Origin: Inquilinus ginsengisoli_B
GTDB lineage: Bacteria; Pseudomonadota; Alphaproteobacteria; DSM-16000; Inquilinaceae
Reading direction: 5' to 3'
Assembly: GCF_050434925.1 (NCBI RefSeq)
Contig: NZ_JBNDJK010000001.1
Coordinates: 6,882,001-6,946,000, forward strand
DNA length: 64,000 bases
The number at the start of each line of letters is the position of its first letter. The first letter of the stretch is position 1. The notes under the pieces were generated by a model that saw only the letters and a list, made by a program, of their open reading frames with translations, was not told the origin of the DNA and did no database searches. Position numbers and translations under genes: made by a program. Positions 46,172 to 55,161 of the stretch are shown piece after piece.

Positions 46172-48219
46172 CGGACCTCCAGGACCAGGTTGAGATAGGG
46201 TTCGACATGGGCCGTCATGCCCGGAAGGATGATGGTGGTGCTGTCCATCTGCTCGACCACGGCCGGACCGGCGATGCAGTTGCCGGGCTTGAGCTGGGCG
46301 CGGTCATAGACCGGGCAGGACACCCAGCCCCCCGCCTCCGGCAGCCAGACCTCGCGCGCGCCGGTGACGGCGTGGCCCGCCTCTGGCCCGGCATCGGGCT
46401 GCGGCTGGAAGCTCGCCTTGGTGACGACGCCCGCGGCCTCGACCCGGAAGGTGACCAGCTGCACCGGCTCGCCGGCGGCGACGAAGCCGTATTGCCGCTC
46501 ATGCGCCCTGGCGAAGCCGGCGGCCAGGGCTTCCAGCGTCGCCGGCCCGACCGGCCCGTCGGGCAGCGCCACCGGCAGCTCGTAGTTCTGGCCGGCATAG
46601 CGCATGTCGACGGTGCGGGTGATGCGCCGGGCGGCCTGCGGCACCTCCTCCTGCGCGAACCACGCCTCGGCCCGGACCAGCAGCCCGCCGAAGGCGGCCT
46701 CGACCGCGGGCAGCGCCGCCGGGTCCAGCGTGGTCAGGCGAGTGGCGGCGAAATCCGCGCGCAGATCGGTCAGCAGCAGGCCCATGGCGCAGAGGATTCC
46801 CGGAGTCTGCGGCACCAGGATGCGGCCGATGTCGAGCTCCTTGGCCATGCGGGCGGCGTGCAGCGGGCCGGCTCCGCCGAAGGCCATCAGCGTGTAGTCC
46901 CGCGGATCGTGGCCGCGCTGCACGCTGATGACGCGGATCGCCTTGGCCATGTTGGCGGTGACCACGGTCAGGATGCCCTGCGCCGTCTCCATCGGCCCGA
47001 GACCCAGCCGCTGCGCCAGCCGGCCGATCGCGACCTCGGCCAAATCGCGGCGCACGGCCATGCGGCCGCCCAGCAGCGACACCGGATTCAGCGTCTGCAG
47101 CACGACATTGGCGTCGGTCACCGTCGGCTCGTCATTGCCGTGGCCGTAGCAGACCGGCCCGGGGAAGGCGCCGGCGCTGCGCGGCCCGACCTTGAGCAGC
47201 CTGCCGCTGTCGACGAAGGCGATCGAGCCGCCCCCGGCGCCCACCGTGTGGATGTCCAGCATCGGCGCCTTGATCGGGTAGCCATGTACCACAGCCTCGC
47301 CGGCCAGGCGGCATTGGCCGCCCGCCAGCAACGCGACATCGGTGCTGGTGCCGCCCATGTCGAAGGTGATCAGGTCGGGGAAGCCGGCGATCGCCCCAAT
47401 CGCCTGGGCCGCGACCACGCCGGTGCTGGGGCCGGACAGCACCGTGCGGACCGGCAGCCGCGCCGCGGTCTCGAAGCTGATGACGCCGCCATTCGACTGG
47501 GTCAGCCGCGGCGCCGCCTTGACCCCGATCTCCGCCAGCCGTTGCCCCAGCCGCTCGATATAGCCGCGCATCACCGGGCCGAGATAGGCGTTCACCACGG
47601 TGGTCGAGACCCGCTCATATTCGCGGAACTCCGGCGCCACGCCGTGCGAGGCGCAGGCGAAGGCCTCCGGGAACTCCTCGGCCAGGATGCGCAGCGCCGT
47701 CTCCTCGTGCTCGCTGCGGACGAAGCCGTAGAGGAAGCTGACCGCCACCGCCTCGACCCCGGCCGCGCGCAGCTCCCGCACCGCCCGGCGCAGCGCCGCC
47801 TCGTCCAGCGGGGTCTCGACCGTCCCGTCGTGGCGGATGCGCTCCGGGATGTCGATGCGCAAGTCGCGGCTGACCAGCGTCTCCGGCTTGTCGGCCTGCA
47901 GGTCGTAGAGGTCCGGGCGCTTCTGCCGGCCGATCTCCAGCAGGTCGCGGAAGCCGTCGGTTGTCAGCAGCCCGGTGCGGACGCCGCGATGCTGGATCAG
48001 CGCGTTGGTGCCGACTGTCGTGCCGTGCCCGAAATAGCCGATCTCGCCGGGCGCGGCGCCAACCCGGGCCGCCCCCTCCTCCACCCCCTGGACGATGCCG
48101 CGGGACGGGTCGTCCGGGGTCGAGGAGACCTTCCAGACGTCGAGCCGCCCGCTCGCATCGTCGAACAGGCAGACGTCGGTGAACGTCCCCCCGGAATCCA
48201 CACCAATGCGCCAAGCCAT
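46168..48219 (-). CDS. Hydantoinase A/oxoprolinase subunit
   Basis: This 683-residue HyuA-family ATP-binding subunit begins MAWRIGVDSGGTFTDVCLF, the family's acetate/sugar kinase-like nucleotide motif, and carries ITFDMGGTSTDVALL near the middle. The start at 48219 has a GAGGT sequence upstream; an in-frame ATG five codons earlier is less likely. It is the first gene of the HyuA-HyuB-binding protein operon, divergent from a LysR regulator. The cyclic amide it opens is not predictable. Confidence 0.93.
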   Translation of the reverse strand: MAWRIGVDSGGTFTDVCLFDDASGRLDVWKVSSTPDDPSRGIVQGVEEGAARVGAAPGEIGYFGHGTTVGTNALIQHRGVRTGLLTTDGFRDLLEIGRQKRPDLYDLQADKPETLVSRDLRIDIPERIRHDGTVETPLDEAALRRAVRELRAAGVEAVAVSFLYGFVRSEHEETALRILAEEFPEAFACASHGVAPEFREYERVSTTVVNAYLGPVMRGYIERLGQRLAEIGVKAAPRLTQSNGGVISFETAARLPVRTVLSGPSTGVVAAQAIGAIAGFPDLITFDMGGTSTDVALLAGGQCRLAGEAVVHGYPIKAPMLDIHTVGAGGGSIAFVDSGRLLKVGPRSAGAFPGPVCYGHGNDEPTVTDANVVLQTLNPVSLLGGRMAVRRDLAEVAIGRLAQRLGLGPMETAQGILTVVTANMAKAIRVISVQRGHDPRDYTLMAFGGAGPLHAARMAKELDIGRILVPQTPGILCAMGLLLTDLRADFAATRLTTLDPAALPAVEAAFGGLLVRAEAWFAQEEVPQAARRITRTVDMRYAGQNYELPVALPDGPVGPATLEALAAGFARAHERQYGFVAAGEPVQLVTFRVEAAGVVTKASFQPQPDAGPEAGHAVTGAREVWLPEAGGWVSCPVYDRAQLKPGNCIAGPAVVEQMDSTTIILPGMTAHVEPYLNLVLEVR

Positions 48220-48384
48220 GCGAGGTGACCTCACGAAACCGAAGAACGAAAGACCATCGCGCGCCTCCTGGGCCGCAGCCCGCAGCGAGGCCTTGGCGAA
48301 GCGCGGGTAGCGAAACGGGGTGGGTCGACGGTGCCTGGACCGTCCGGCAATCGCGAAACGATGCTAGACAGCCTCGCGCCGTCA

Positions 48385-48426
48385 TGGAAAATTCATTTAT
48401 TCGAGTTTTCCATTCCGAAACGGAAT
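48385..48426. promoter_or_regulatory. Two inverted repeats in the HyuA-LysR divergent promoter
   Basis: TGGAAAA (48385-48391) pairs with TTTTCCA (48406-48412) over a 14-bp spacer, and ATTCCG pairs with CGGAAT around AAA at 48412-48426. The second fits the T-N11-A pattern of LysR sites and lies just before the LysR start. They share base 48412 and probably form a composite operator. Confidence 0.55.
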
Positions 48427-48440
48427 GAGCAGGGGCTGCC

Positions 48441-49343
48441 ATGCATAAGATCAAGATCCGGCACCTCGAGACCCTGATGGTGTTCATGAAGACCGGGTCG
48501 GTGACCGAGGCCGCGGCGGCCCTGGGCACGACCCAACCGAACGCCAGTAAATCGCTGAAGCAGCTGGAGGATTCGATCGGCATCTCGCTGTTCCAGCGCA
48601 GCGGCGGCCGACTGCAGCCGACGCCGGAGGCCGAGATCCTGTTCACCCATGCGGCGCGGCTGATGGAGGAGCTGACCTTCTTCGAGACCTTGTCGGTCGA
48701 CCTGGCGCGGCTGAAGAGCGGCTTCGTCCAGGTCGCCACGCTGGCCACCTTCGGCGTGGCCCTGCTGCCGCTGGTGGTCGAGGCCTTCAACACCCGCTAT
48801 CCGGAGGTGTTCGTCCAGATCGACATCCTCGATTCCGACAAGATCCATTCCTTCGTCAGCCGCGGCAATTACGACCTCGGCCTGGTCCATCATCCGAGCC
48901 AGGAGATGGACTTGATGGCGCAGACGCTGCGCACCGGGTCGATGGTCTGCATCATGCCGCCGGCGCATCCGCTGGCGCGGCAGGCCGGGATCAAGGCGTC
49001 CGACCTGGCCGGCCTGCCGCTGATCACCTATCCGAAGACCCTGCCCTTCGGCGCCGCGATCGCCAAGACCCTGGCCGATGAGGGCGTGCAGATCCGCAAC
49101 CCGCTCTCGGCCAATCACAGCCATGTGGTGCGCAGGCTGGTCGAGCGCGGCCGCGGCCTGGCCCTGGTCGATGAGTTCTCGGTCTGGGATGCGGCGGCGG
49201 CGCCGGGCATCGCGATCCGGCCGTTCGCGCCGCGCATCCCGGTCTCGATCGGCCTGATCGTGCCGAAGCGCCGGCCGCTGTCTCTCGCCGCGCAGGCCTT
49301 CCTCGCGGCGCTGCAGGACGCGCTGGCCGCGCCGCCGCTGTAG
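48441..49343 (+). CDS. LysR-family transcriptional regulator
   Basis: This 300-residue regulator has an N-terminal HTH (GSVTEAAAALGTTQPNASKS) and a C-terminal effector-binding domain with the QVATLATFGVALLPLVVEAF pattern. It is divergent from hyuA across 221 bp containing two inverted repeats, and most likely controls the hyuAB-binding protein operon. An AGGGGC sequence precedes the ATG. It ends 2 bp from the convergent nucleoside hydrolase gene. Confidence 0.93.
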   Translation: MHKIKIRHLETLMVFMKTGSVTEAAAALGTTQPNASKSLKQLEDSIGISLFQRSGGRLQPTPEAEILFTHAARLMEELTFFETLSVDLARLKSGFVQVATLATFGVALLPLVVEAFNTRYPEVFVQIDILDSDKIHSFVSRGNYDLGLVHHPSQEMDLMAQTLRTGSMVCIMPPAHPLARQAGIKASDLAGLPLITYPKTLPFGAAIAKTLADEGVQIRNPLSANHSHVVRRLVERGRGLALVDEFSVWDAAAAPGIAIRPFAPRIPVSIGLIVPKRRPLSLAAQAFLAALQDALAAPPL

Positions 49344-49345
49344 CA

Positions 49346-50284
49346 TCAGCCCAGCCGGGCCAGCCGCTCCAGCATCCGCCCGTAGAAGGCCGGAGCGTCG
49401 CATCCGGTCAGCCACAGGCCATTGGCGGGGCGGCCGGAGATGCCCCACCAGTCGACCACGGTCATGCCGAGGGTCAGCGGCGACGCCGTCTCGATCTCGA
49501 CATTGCAGCGCCGGCCGGTGAACAGCTCCGGCCACAGCAGAAAGCCGACCGCCAGCGCGTCGTGCAGCGGCCGGGTGGCGGTGCCGTATTTCTCGTTCCC
49601 GAAGCGCTGGAAGAACCGCATCATCCCGGCGCCGGCGGCGCCGACGCGGGTGCCCAGCGCCTCCAGGTCGGCGATCCAGCTGTCCGGCGTTGGTGCCGCA
49701 TAGGTGCAGTCGATCGGCACGGCGACGAGGTCGATGCCGGCGCCGAACACGATGGCGGCGGCGTCGGGGTCGACCAGGATGTTGAACTCCGCCGCCGGGG
49801 ACATGTTGCCGCCCTGGAAGAAGCCGCCGCCCATCAGCACGATGCGGCGGATCTTGCGGGCGATCGCCGGGCAGCGGCGCAGCGCCATGGCGATGTTGGT
49901 CAGGGGGCCGACCGGCACCAGCGTGGTCGCGTCGTCCGGCCGGGCCAGCAGCGTCTCGACCATCCAGTCGACCGCGTGGCCCGGCTCCGGCGGCCGCGCC
50001 GGGGCCGGGAAGTCCCAGCCGTCCAGGCCGGTCTTGCCGTGCACCTCCTCGGCGAAGCGGGCGGGGCGCAGCAGCGGCCGCTCGCAGCCGGCCCGTACTG
50101 GGATCTCCGGCCGGCCGGCCAGCTCCACCACCCGCCGGGCATTCGCGGCGGTGACCGCGACCGGGACGTTGCCGGCGACGGTGGTGAGGCCGAGCACCTC
50201 GAGCTCCGGCGACGCCAGCGCCAGCAGGATGGCGAAGGCATCGTCCTGCCCCGGATCGGTGTCGATGATGATGGCTTCGGTCAA
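49346..50284 (-). CDS. Nucleoside hydrolase (IU-NH/Rih family, group I-like)
   Basis: This 312-residue enzyme cleaves the N-glycosidic bond of ribonucleosides to base plus ribose. The calcium site motif IIIDTDPGQDDA (Asp8, Asp10, Asp14-Asp15) is complete, and His241-Asp242 (RPLHDALAV) matches the catalytic His and last Ca ligand of group I enzymes. The TTG at 50284 is the best start, with AGGAGG five bases upstream; a GTG lies inside that site. It is divergent from the oxygenase-importer operon across a 12+4+12 bp inverted repeat, so it is likely coregulated with it. Confidence 0.9.
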   Translation of the reverse strand: MTEAIIIDTDPGQDDAFAILLALASPELEVLGLTTVAGNVPVAVTAANARRVVELAGRPEIPVRAGCERPLLRPARFAEEVHGKTGLDGWDFPAPARPPEPGHAVDWMVETLLARPDDATTLVPVGPLTNIAMALRRCPAIARKIRRIVLMGGGFFQGGNMSPAAEFNILVDPDAAAIVFGAGIDLVAVPIDCTYAAPTPDSWIADLEALGTRVGAAGAGMMRFFQRFGNEKYGTATRPLHDALAVGFLLWPELFTGRRCNVEIETASPLTLGMTVVDWWGISGRPANGLWLTGCDAPAFYGRMLERLARLG

Positions 50285-50310
50285 ACTCACCTCCTCGTTC
50301 GCAAGAAAAA

Positions 50311-50338
50311 TGTATACAGAAATGAGTTTCTGTATACA
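50311..50338. promoter_or_regulatory. Perfect inverted repeat operator (GntR-type) in divergent promoter
   Basis: TGTATACAGAAA at 50311-50322 and its exact complement at 50327-50338 flank TGAG. Each arm also contains the self-palindrome TGTATACA, which fits FadR/GntR-class sites of the GT-N2-AC type. It lies midway between the nucleoside hydrolase and oxygenase starts. The only GntR gene nearby is the last gene of the oxygenase operon (55162-55854). Confidence 0.8.
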
Positions 50339-50364
50339 GATATCCCAAACAGGGGAGCTTGCGC

Positions 50365-51342
50365 ATGGGTCGGGGAGAATTCTCGAACATCCCGGTGCTC
50401 GACGTGTCGCCGCTGCGCGGCGCCGCCAGGCCGGAGGACCGGGCCGGCACGGTGGCCGAGCTGCGCCGGACGCTGGAGACCATCGGCTTTGTCTACCTGG
50501 CCGATCACGGCGTGCCGCCGGAGCTGGGCGAGCGGCTGCACCGGCTGTCGGTGCAGTTCCACGACCTGCCGGCCGAGGCAAAGCTGCGCATCCGCATGAA
50601 CGGGGCGCATCGCGGCTACATGCCGTTCAGCACCTCGACCATCGTCACCTCCTCGGTCGCCACGGTCACCAAGCCGAATCAGAGCGAATCCCTGATGGTG
50701 ATGCACGACCTGGCCGCGGACGACCCGGCGCTGGGCGAGCCGTTGCAGGGCCCGAACCAGTGGCCGGCGGAGATCCCGGAACTGCGGCAGGCGGCGCTCG
50801 ACTACATGCGGGCGATGTCGGCCCTCGGCCGCGACATGGCGGTGGCGATCGCCGAGGCGCTGGGCCTGCCGCCGACCTATTTCCTGCCGCACTTCGACCG
50901 CCCGACGCTGTTCCTGCGCCTGCTGCACTATCCCGAGCAGCAGCGCGAGGAAGGGCTGTTCGGATCGGCCCCGCACACCGATTACGGTTTCATCACCCTG
51001 CTGGCGCAGGATTCGGTCGGTGGGCTCGAGGTCCGCAACCGCGCCGGCGACTGGATCCCGGCGCCGCCGATCCCGAACACCTTCGTGATGAATGTCGGCG
51101 ACATCCTGGCGCGCTGGTCGAACGACCGCTTCGCCTCGACCCCGCACCGGGTGCTGAACCTGAGCGGCCGCGAGCGCTATTCGCAGCCCTTCTTCTACGA
51201 CCCGTCGATGGACTCGGTGGTCGACTGCCCCGCCGCCATCCTGACCACAGGTGAGGCGCCGCGCCACCCGCCGGTGCGCTACGGCGACTATCTCCTGGAT
51301 CGGCTGAACAAGAACTACGAGTACCGCAAGAAGGCGTCCTGA
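50365..51342 (+). CDS. Fe(II)/2-oxoglutarate-dependent oxygenase (isopenicillin N synthase family)
   Basis: This 325-residue oxygenase has all cofactor residues of the family: Fe ligands His204, Asp206 (APHTDYGF) and His261 (STPHRVLN), and the 2-oxoglutarate pair Arg271-Ser273 (RYSQPFF). It probably hydroxylates a small substrate. The ATG at 50365 follows GGGGAG; a TTG two codons upstream is possible. It starts the operon with a PotDABC-type importer and a GntR regulator and is divergent from a nucleoside hydrolase. Fungal thymine-7-hydroxylase and pyrimidine nucleoside hydroxylases belong to the 2-oxoglutarate oxygenases, so a base or nucleoside substrate is plausible but unproven. Confidence 0.9.
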   Translation: MGRGEFSNIPVLDVSPLRGAARPEDRAGTVAELRRTLETIGFVYLADHGVPPELGERLHRLSVQFHDLPAEAKLRIRMNGAHRGYMPFSTSTIVTSSVATVTKPNQSESLMVMHDLAADDPALGEPLQGPNQWPAEIPELRQAALDYMRAMSALGRDMAVAIAEALGLPPTYFLPHFDRPTLFLRLLHYPEQQREEGLFGSAPHTDYGFITLLAQDSVGGLEVRNRAGDWIPAPPIPNTFVMNVGDILARWSNDRFASTPHRVLNLSGRERYSQPFFYDPSMDSVVDCPAAILTTGEAPRHPPVRYGDYLLDRLNKNYEYRKKAS

Positions 51343-51420
51343 GAACGCCAAGGGCCCCGGCAGAGGTCCCATGGGGAGGCGCCGCCCGGTCGGCGGTTCA
51401 CAAACAGCGGAGACAAGGAC

Positions 51421-52458
51421 ATGCAGCCCACTCGACGGCAGGTTGTCATGGCATGCGCGGCCCTGATGGGCCCGGCCATGCTGCGGTTCCCGGCCCTGGC
51501 GGCCGCGGCGCAGGAACTGGTGATCACCACCTATGGCGGGGTCTGGGAGGCGTTCTGGCGCAAGAGCCTGGTGCCCGCCTTCGAGGCATCAACCGGCGCC
51601 AGGACCAAGCTCGACATCGGCTTCGGCCGCACCTTCACCTCGACCCTGCGCGCGGCCGGCAAGGACCAGCCGCCCTATTCCATGGTGATGATGAACGAGG
51701 TCTTCGCCTCGCTGCTGCGCAAGGAGGGGTATTTCGAGAAGTTCGACCTCTCGCTGGTGCCGCACTACAAGGATCTGTACCCGATCGCCCAGACCGGCGA
51801 CGGCTGGGCCGCGGTCGGCATGATCTCGCCGCTCGGCCTCGGCTACCGCACCGACCTGGTCCAGACCCCGCCGAAATCCTGGAAGGATTTGTGGACCAAC
51901 CCGGAGTTCCAGGGCCGCATCGGCCTCTACAACATCGTCAACTCGGCCGGCAAGGCGATGGTCATGCTGACCGGCAAGCTGTTCGGCAGCGGCCCGCAGG
52001 ACCTGGACAAGGCCTATGAGAAGCTGGGCGAGCTGGCCCCGGTGCTGCAGACCGACTTCAACATGTCGACCCTGATGTCGACCGGCGAGATCGTGGTCGC
52101 GCCCTACGACTTCGGCGAGATCGCACGGCTGAAGCACCAGGGGCTGCCGGTCGAGTGCATCGTGCCGGAGGAAGGCCTGCTGATGTGGGACCAGACCTTC
52201 AGCATCTGCGCCAACGCCCCGGCGCGGGAGCTGGCTTACAAATACATCGATTTCATCCTGTCGCCGGAGACGCAGCTGATGCTGGCGCGGGAGTTCTTCG
52301 TCTCTCCGGTCAACCGCAATGTCGAGGTGCCGGAGGATCTGCGCGCCGACGTGCCGGTCTATGGCGAGCAGATGAGCCGCATCCTCGCCTGGGACTGGGA
52401 TTGGGTGAACGCCAATGCCACCGAGATGACGGAACGCTGGAACCGGACCTTCCAGTGA
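51421..52458 (+). CDS. ABC transporter substrate-binding protein (PotD/spermidine-type)
   Basis: This 345-residue periplasmic binding protein of the family that holds PotD and thiamine/Fe-type binders has a twin-arginine-like N-terminus (PTRRQVVMACAALMG, ending LAAAAQ). The start of the mature protein, LVITTYGGVWEAFWRKSLVP, is typical. A GGAGACAAGG site precedes the ATG. Its stop overlaps the ATPase start (GTGA). The divergent nucleoside hydrolase suggests a nucleoside or modified base ligand rather than a polyamine. Confidence 0.92.
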   Translation: MQPTRRQVVMACAALMGPAMLRFPALAAAAQELVITTYGGVWEAFWRKSLVPAFEASTGARTKLDIGFGRTFTSTLRAAGKDQPPYSMVMMNEVFASLLRKEGYFEKFDLSLVPHYKDLYPIAQTGDGWAAVGMISPLGLGYRTDLVQTPPKSWKDLWTNPEFQGRIGLYNIVNSAGKAMVMLTGKLFGSGPQDLDKAYEKLGELAPVLQTDFNMSTLMSTGEIVVAPYDFGEIARLKHQGLPVECIVPEEGLLMWDQTFSICANAPARELAYKYIDFILSPETQLMLAREFFVSPVNRNVEVPEDLRADVPVYGEQMSRILAWDWDWVNANATEMTERWNRTFQ

Positions 52459-53516
52459 CCGAAGTCGTCATTTCAGAGCTGACCCGCAGCTTCGGCGCGG
52501 CCCGCGCGGTCGACCGGCTGTCGCTGTCGATCGCGAGCGGCGAGTTCGTCTCGCTGCTGGGCCCGTCGGGCTGCGGCAAGACCACCACGCTGAAGCTGAT
52601 CGCCGGCTTCGAGGAGGCCGAGCACGGCAGCATCGCCTTCGACGGGCGCGACGTCTCGGCCCTGCCGCCGGAGCGGCGGGACATCGGCATGGTGTTCCAG
52701 TCCTACGCCCTGTTCCCGCACATGACCGTGGCCCGCAACCTGGCCTTCGGGCTGGAGATGCGGAAGGTGGGCCGGGCCGAGATCGCAACCCGTGTCGCCC
52801 GGGTGCTGGAGATGGTGCAGCTGCGCGGCATGGACGAGCGCTATCCGCGCGAGCTCAGCGGCGGCCAGCAGCAGCGCGTCGCCCTGGCCCGGGCGCTGGT
52901 GATCGAGCCGAGCATCCTGCTGCTGGACGAGCCCCTGGCCAATCTCGACGCCCGGCTGCGCGACGAGATGCGGGTGTTCATCCGCGACCTGCAGCGGCGG
53001 GTCGGCATCACCACCATCTACGTCACCCATGACCAGGCCGAGGCGATGACGATGTCCGACCGCGTCGTGGTGATGTTCGGCGGCCGCATCGCCCAGGCCG
53101 GCGCGCCCGAGGCGATCTACGAGCGGCCGGCCGATGCCAGGGTGGCGAGCTTCGTCGGCCAAGCCAACCTGTTGCCGGGCATCGTCGTGGCCAACGGCGC
53201 CGACGCCAAGATCCGCACCGTGTTCGGCGACTGCGCCGCCGACGGGCTGGACGGCGCCGCGCCGGGCGCTTCGGTCAGGGCGTTGCTGCGGCCGGAGGCG
53301 ATCACCCTCGCCCCCGCCGGCATCGGCACCACGGCCACGGAGGGCGTGGTCGAGGGCCGCTATTATCTGGGAGCCATGGTCAACTACCGCATCCGGCTGC
53401 CGGACGGCAGCGATGTCGAGGCCCACAGCCTGACCCAGACCCGCTTCGCCGAGGGGCAGCGCGTCGCGGTGCGGCCGCCCGCCGCCCCGCTCTGGGTCGT
53501 CCCGGAGGCGCCATGA
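52455..53516 (+). CDS. ABC transporter ATP-binding protein (PotA-like)
   Basis: This 353-residue importer ATPase has Walker A GPSGCGKTTT, the signature ELSGGQQQRVALAR, Walker B ILLLDEPLANLD and the switch His in THDQAEAM. A C-terminal TOBE domain spans about residues 280-345. The GTG start at 52455 overlaps the binding-protein stop codon; the open frame upstream is inside the binding-protein gene. It energises the two permeases that follow. Confidence 0.94.
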   Translation: MTEVVISELTRSFGAARAVDRLSLSIASGEFVSLLGPSGCGKTTTLKLIAGFEEAEHGSIAFDGRDVSALPPERRDIGMVFQSYALFPHMTVARNLAFGLEMRKVGRAEIATRVARVLEMVQLRGMDERYPRELSGGQQQRVALARALVIEPSILLLDEPLANLDARLRDEMRVFIRDLQRRVGITTIYVTHDQAEAMTMSDRVVVMFGGRIAQAGAPEAIYERPADARVASFVGQANLLPGIVVANGADAKIRTVFGDCAADGLDGAAPGASVRALLRPEAITLAPAGIGTTATEGVVEGRYYLGAMVNYRIRLPDGSDVEAHSLTQTRFAEGQRVAVRPPAAPLWVVPEAP

Positions 53517-54364
53517 CCCGCAAACGGCTGCCCTTGACCTGGCTGCTGATCGCGCCGGCGGCGGTGCTGCTCGGCGTGTTCCTCCTGGTGCCCTATCTCA
53601 ACATCGTGCTGATGAGCTTCCGGCCGCCCGCCATCGGCGCGCCCTACGGGCCGGGGCTGACGCTGGAAAACTATCAGCGCGCCCTGGCCGACGGCTACTA
53701 CCTGGGCCAGCTCGGCAGCACGCTGTGGATCGCGCTGCTGACCACCGCGGCGACGCTTCTGGTCGGCTTCCCGGTCGCGTGGCAACTGGCCCGCAGCCGG
53801 TCGCGCTGGCGCCCGGTGCTGTACGGCATCGTGCTGTCGCCGCTCCTGGTCGGGATCGTGGTCCGCAGCTTCGGCTGGACCATCCTGCTCGGCAACAACG
53901 GCGTCCTCAACAAGGCGGTGCGGTCGCTCGGCCTGACCCTGGCGCCGCTGCCGCTGATGTACAACACGCTCGGCATCGTCATCGCCCTGACCCATGTCTT
54001 CCTGCCCTTCATGATCCTGCCGGTCATGGCGGCGCTGCAGACCATCGACCCGGCGCTGGAGGCGGCGGGCCGGTCGCTCGGCGCCCCCAGGCGGGTGACG
54101 TTCCGGCGCATCGTGCTGCCGCTGGCCCTGCCCGGGATCCAGTCCGGCTGCATCCTGGTCTTCGTGCTGGCGCTCAGCGCCTATGTCACCCCGGTGCTGA
54201 TCGGCGGCATGCGGGTGAAGACCATGACTCTGACCGTGGTCGACACCCTGACCGACGCCTTCCAATGGCCGCTGGGCTCGGCGCTGGCGCTGATGCTCAG
54301 CGTCGCCGGCGGGCTCTGCGTCGTCCTGTTCGCCCGGGCCACGCGCATGCGGTGGGCGGCATGA
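53513..54364 (+). CDS. ABC transporter permease (PotB-like)
   Basis: This 283-residue inner-membrane permease has six helices and the EAA coupling loop LEAAGRSLGAPRRVTFRRIV. It overlaps both the ATPase gene upstream and the second permease gene downstream by four bases (ATGA), so the importer subunits are translationally coupled. Confidence 0.93.
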   Translation: MTRKRLPLTWLLIAPAAVLLGVFLLVPYLNIVLMSFRPPAIGAPYGPGLTLENYQRALADGYYLGQLGSTLWIALLTTAATLLVGFPVAWQLARSRSRWRPVLYGIVLSPLLVGIVVRSFGWTILLGNNGVLNKAVRSLGLTLAPLPLMYNTLGIVIALTHVFLPFMILPVMAALQTIDPALEAAGRSLGAPRRVTFRRIVLPLALPGIQSGCILVFVLALSAYVTPVLIGGMRVKTMTLTVVDTLTDAFQWPLGSALALMLSVAGGLCVVLFARATRMRWAA

Positions 54365-55152
54365 AGCAGCGCCGCCCGATCCTGTTCCCGATCTTCTGCG
54401 GGCTGGTCTATGCCTTCCTGCTGGCACCGATTCTGGTCGTGGTCGGCGCCTCCTTCAGCGCCGGCGCCTTCCTGGCCTTCCCGCCGCAGGGGCTGTCGCT
54501 GCGCTGGTACGAAGCATTCTTCGCCAACGAGGTGTTCGTCACGGCGATCTGGACCTCGCTGCAGGTCGCCACCATCGCCACCGTGGTCTCCGCCGCGATC
54601 GGCACCGCCGCCGCCCTCTACCACGCCCGCCATGCCGGCCGGGCGAAGGAGGCGATCCGCATCGCCGTGCTGGCGCCGCTGCTGCTGCCCGAGGTGCTGA
54701 CGGCGATCGCACTGTTGTTCTTCTTCTATGCGATCGGCATCGGCACGCGGAACCTGGTGGCGCTGGTGACCGGCCATGTGCTGATCACCCTGCCCTTCGT
54801 GTTCATGAACGTCTCGGCCTCGCTGCAAGGCTTCGACCGGTCGTGGGAGCTGGCGGCGCGCAGCCTCGGCGCTCGGCCGTGGCGGGTGTTCGTCCGCATC
54901 ACCCTGCCGCTGATCAAGCCGGGGCTGATCGGCGGCTGCCTGTTCGCCTTCATCATCTCCTTCGACACCTTCGCGATCTCGTTCCTGCTGAAGGACGTCG
55001 GAACCTCGACCCTGCCGATCCAGCTGTTCGACTATCTTCGCCTGAACTTCACGCCGGAGGCCGCGGCCGTCTCCACCATCAGCATCGTCATGACGCTGCT
55101 GGTCGTGGTGGTGACCGAGAAGGTGCTCGGCCTCAAGATCCAGAGGTTCTGA
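54361..55152 (+). CDS. ABC transporter permease (PotC-like)
   Basis: This 263-residue permease has six hydrophobic helices and the coupling loop WELAARSLGARPWRVFVRIT. The ATG at 54361 lies in the stop codon of the PotB-like gene; upstream in-frame codons are inside that gene. It completes the importer, and the GntR gene follows after 9 bp. Confidence 0.93.
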   Translation: MKQRRPILFPIFCGLVYAFLLAPILVVVGASFSAGAFLAFPPQGLSLRWYEAFFANEVFVTAIWTSLQVATIATVVSAAIGTAAALYHARHAGRAKEAIRIAVLAPLLLPEVLTAIALLFFFYAIGIGTRNLVALVTGHVLITLPFVFMNVSASLQGFDRSWELAARSLGARPWRVFVRITLPLIKPGLIGGCLFAFIISFDTFAISFLLKDVGTSTLPIQLFDYLRLNFTPEAAAVSTISIVMTLLVVVVTEKVLGLKIQRF

Positions 55153-55161
55153 CCCGCGACC

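Noticed and set aside
51421..55152. Calling the importer a polyamine transporter from its PotDABC resemblance
   Set aside because: The family is broad, and the neighbouring nucleoside hydrolase and oxygenase argue for another ligand; no polyamine gene is linked.
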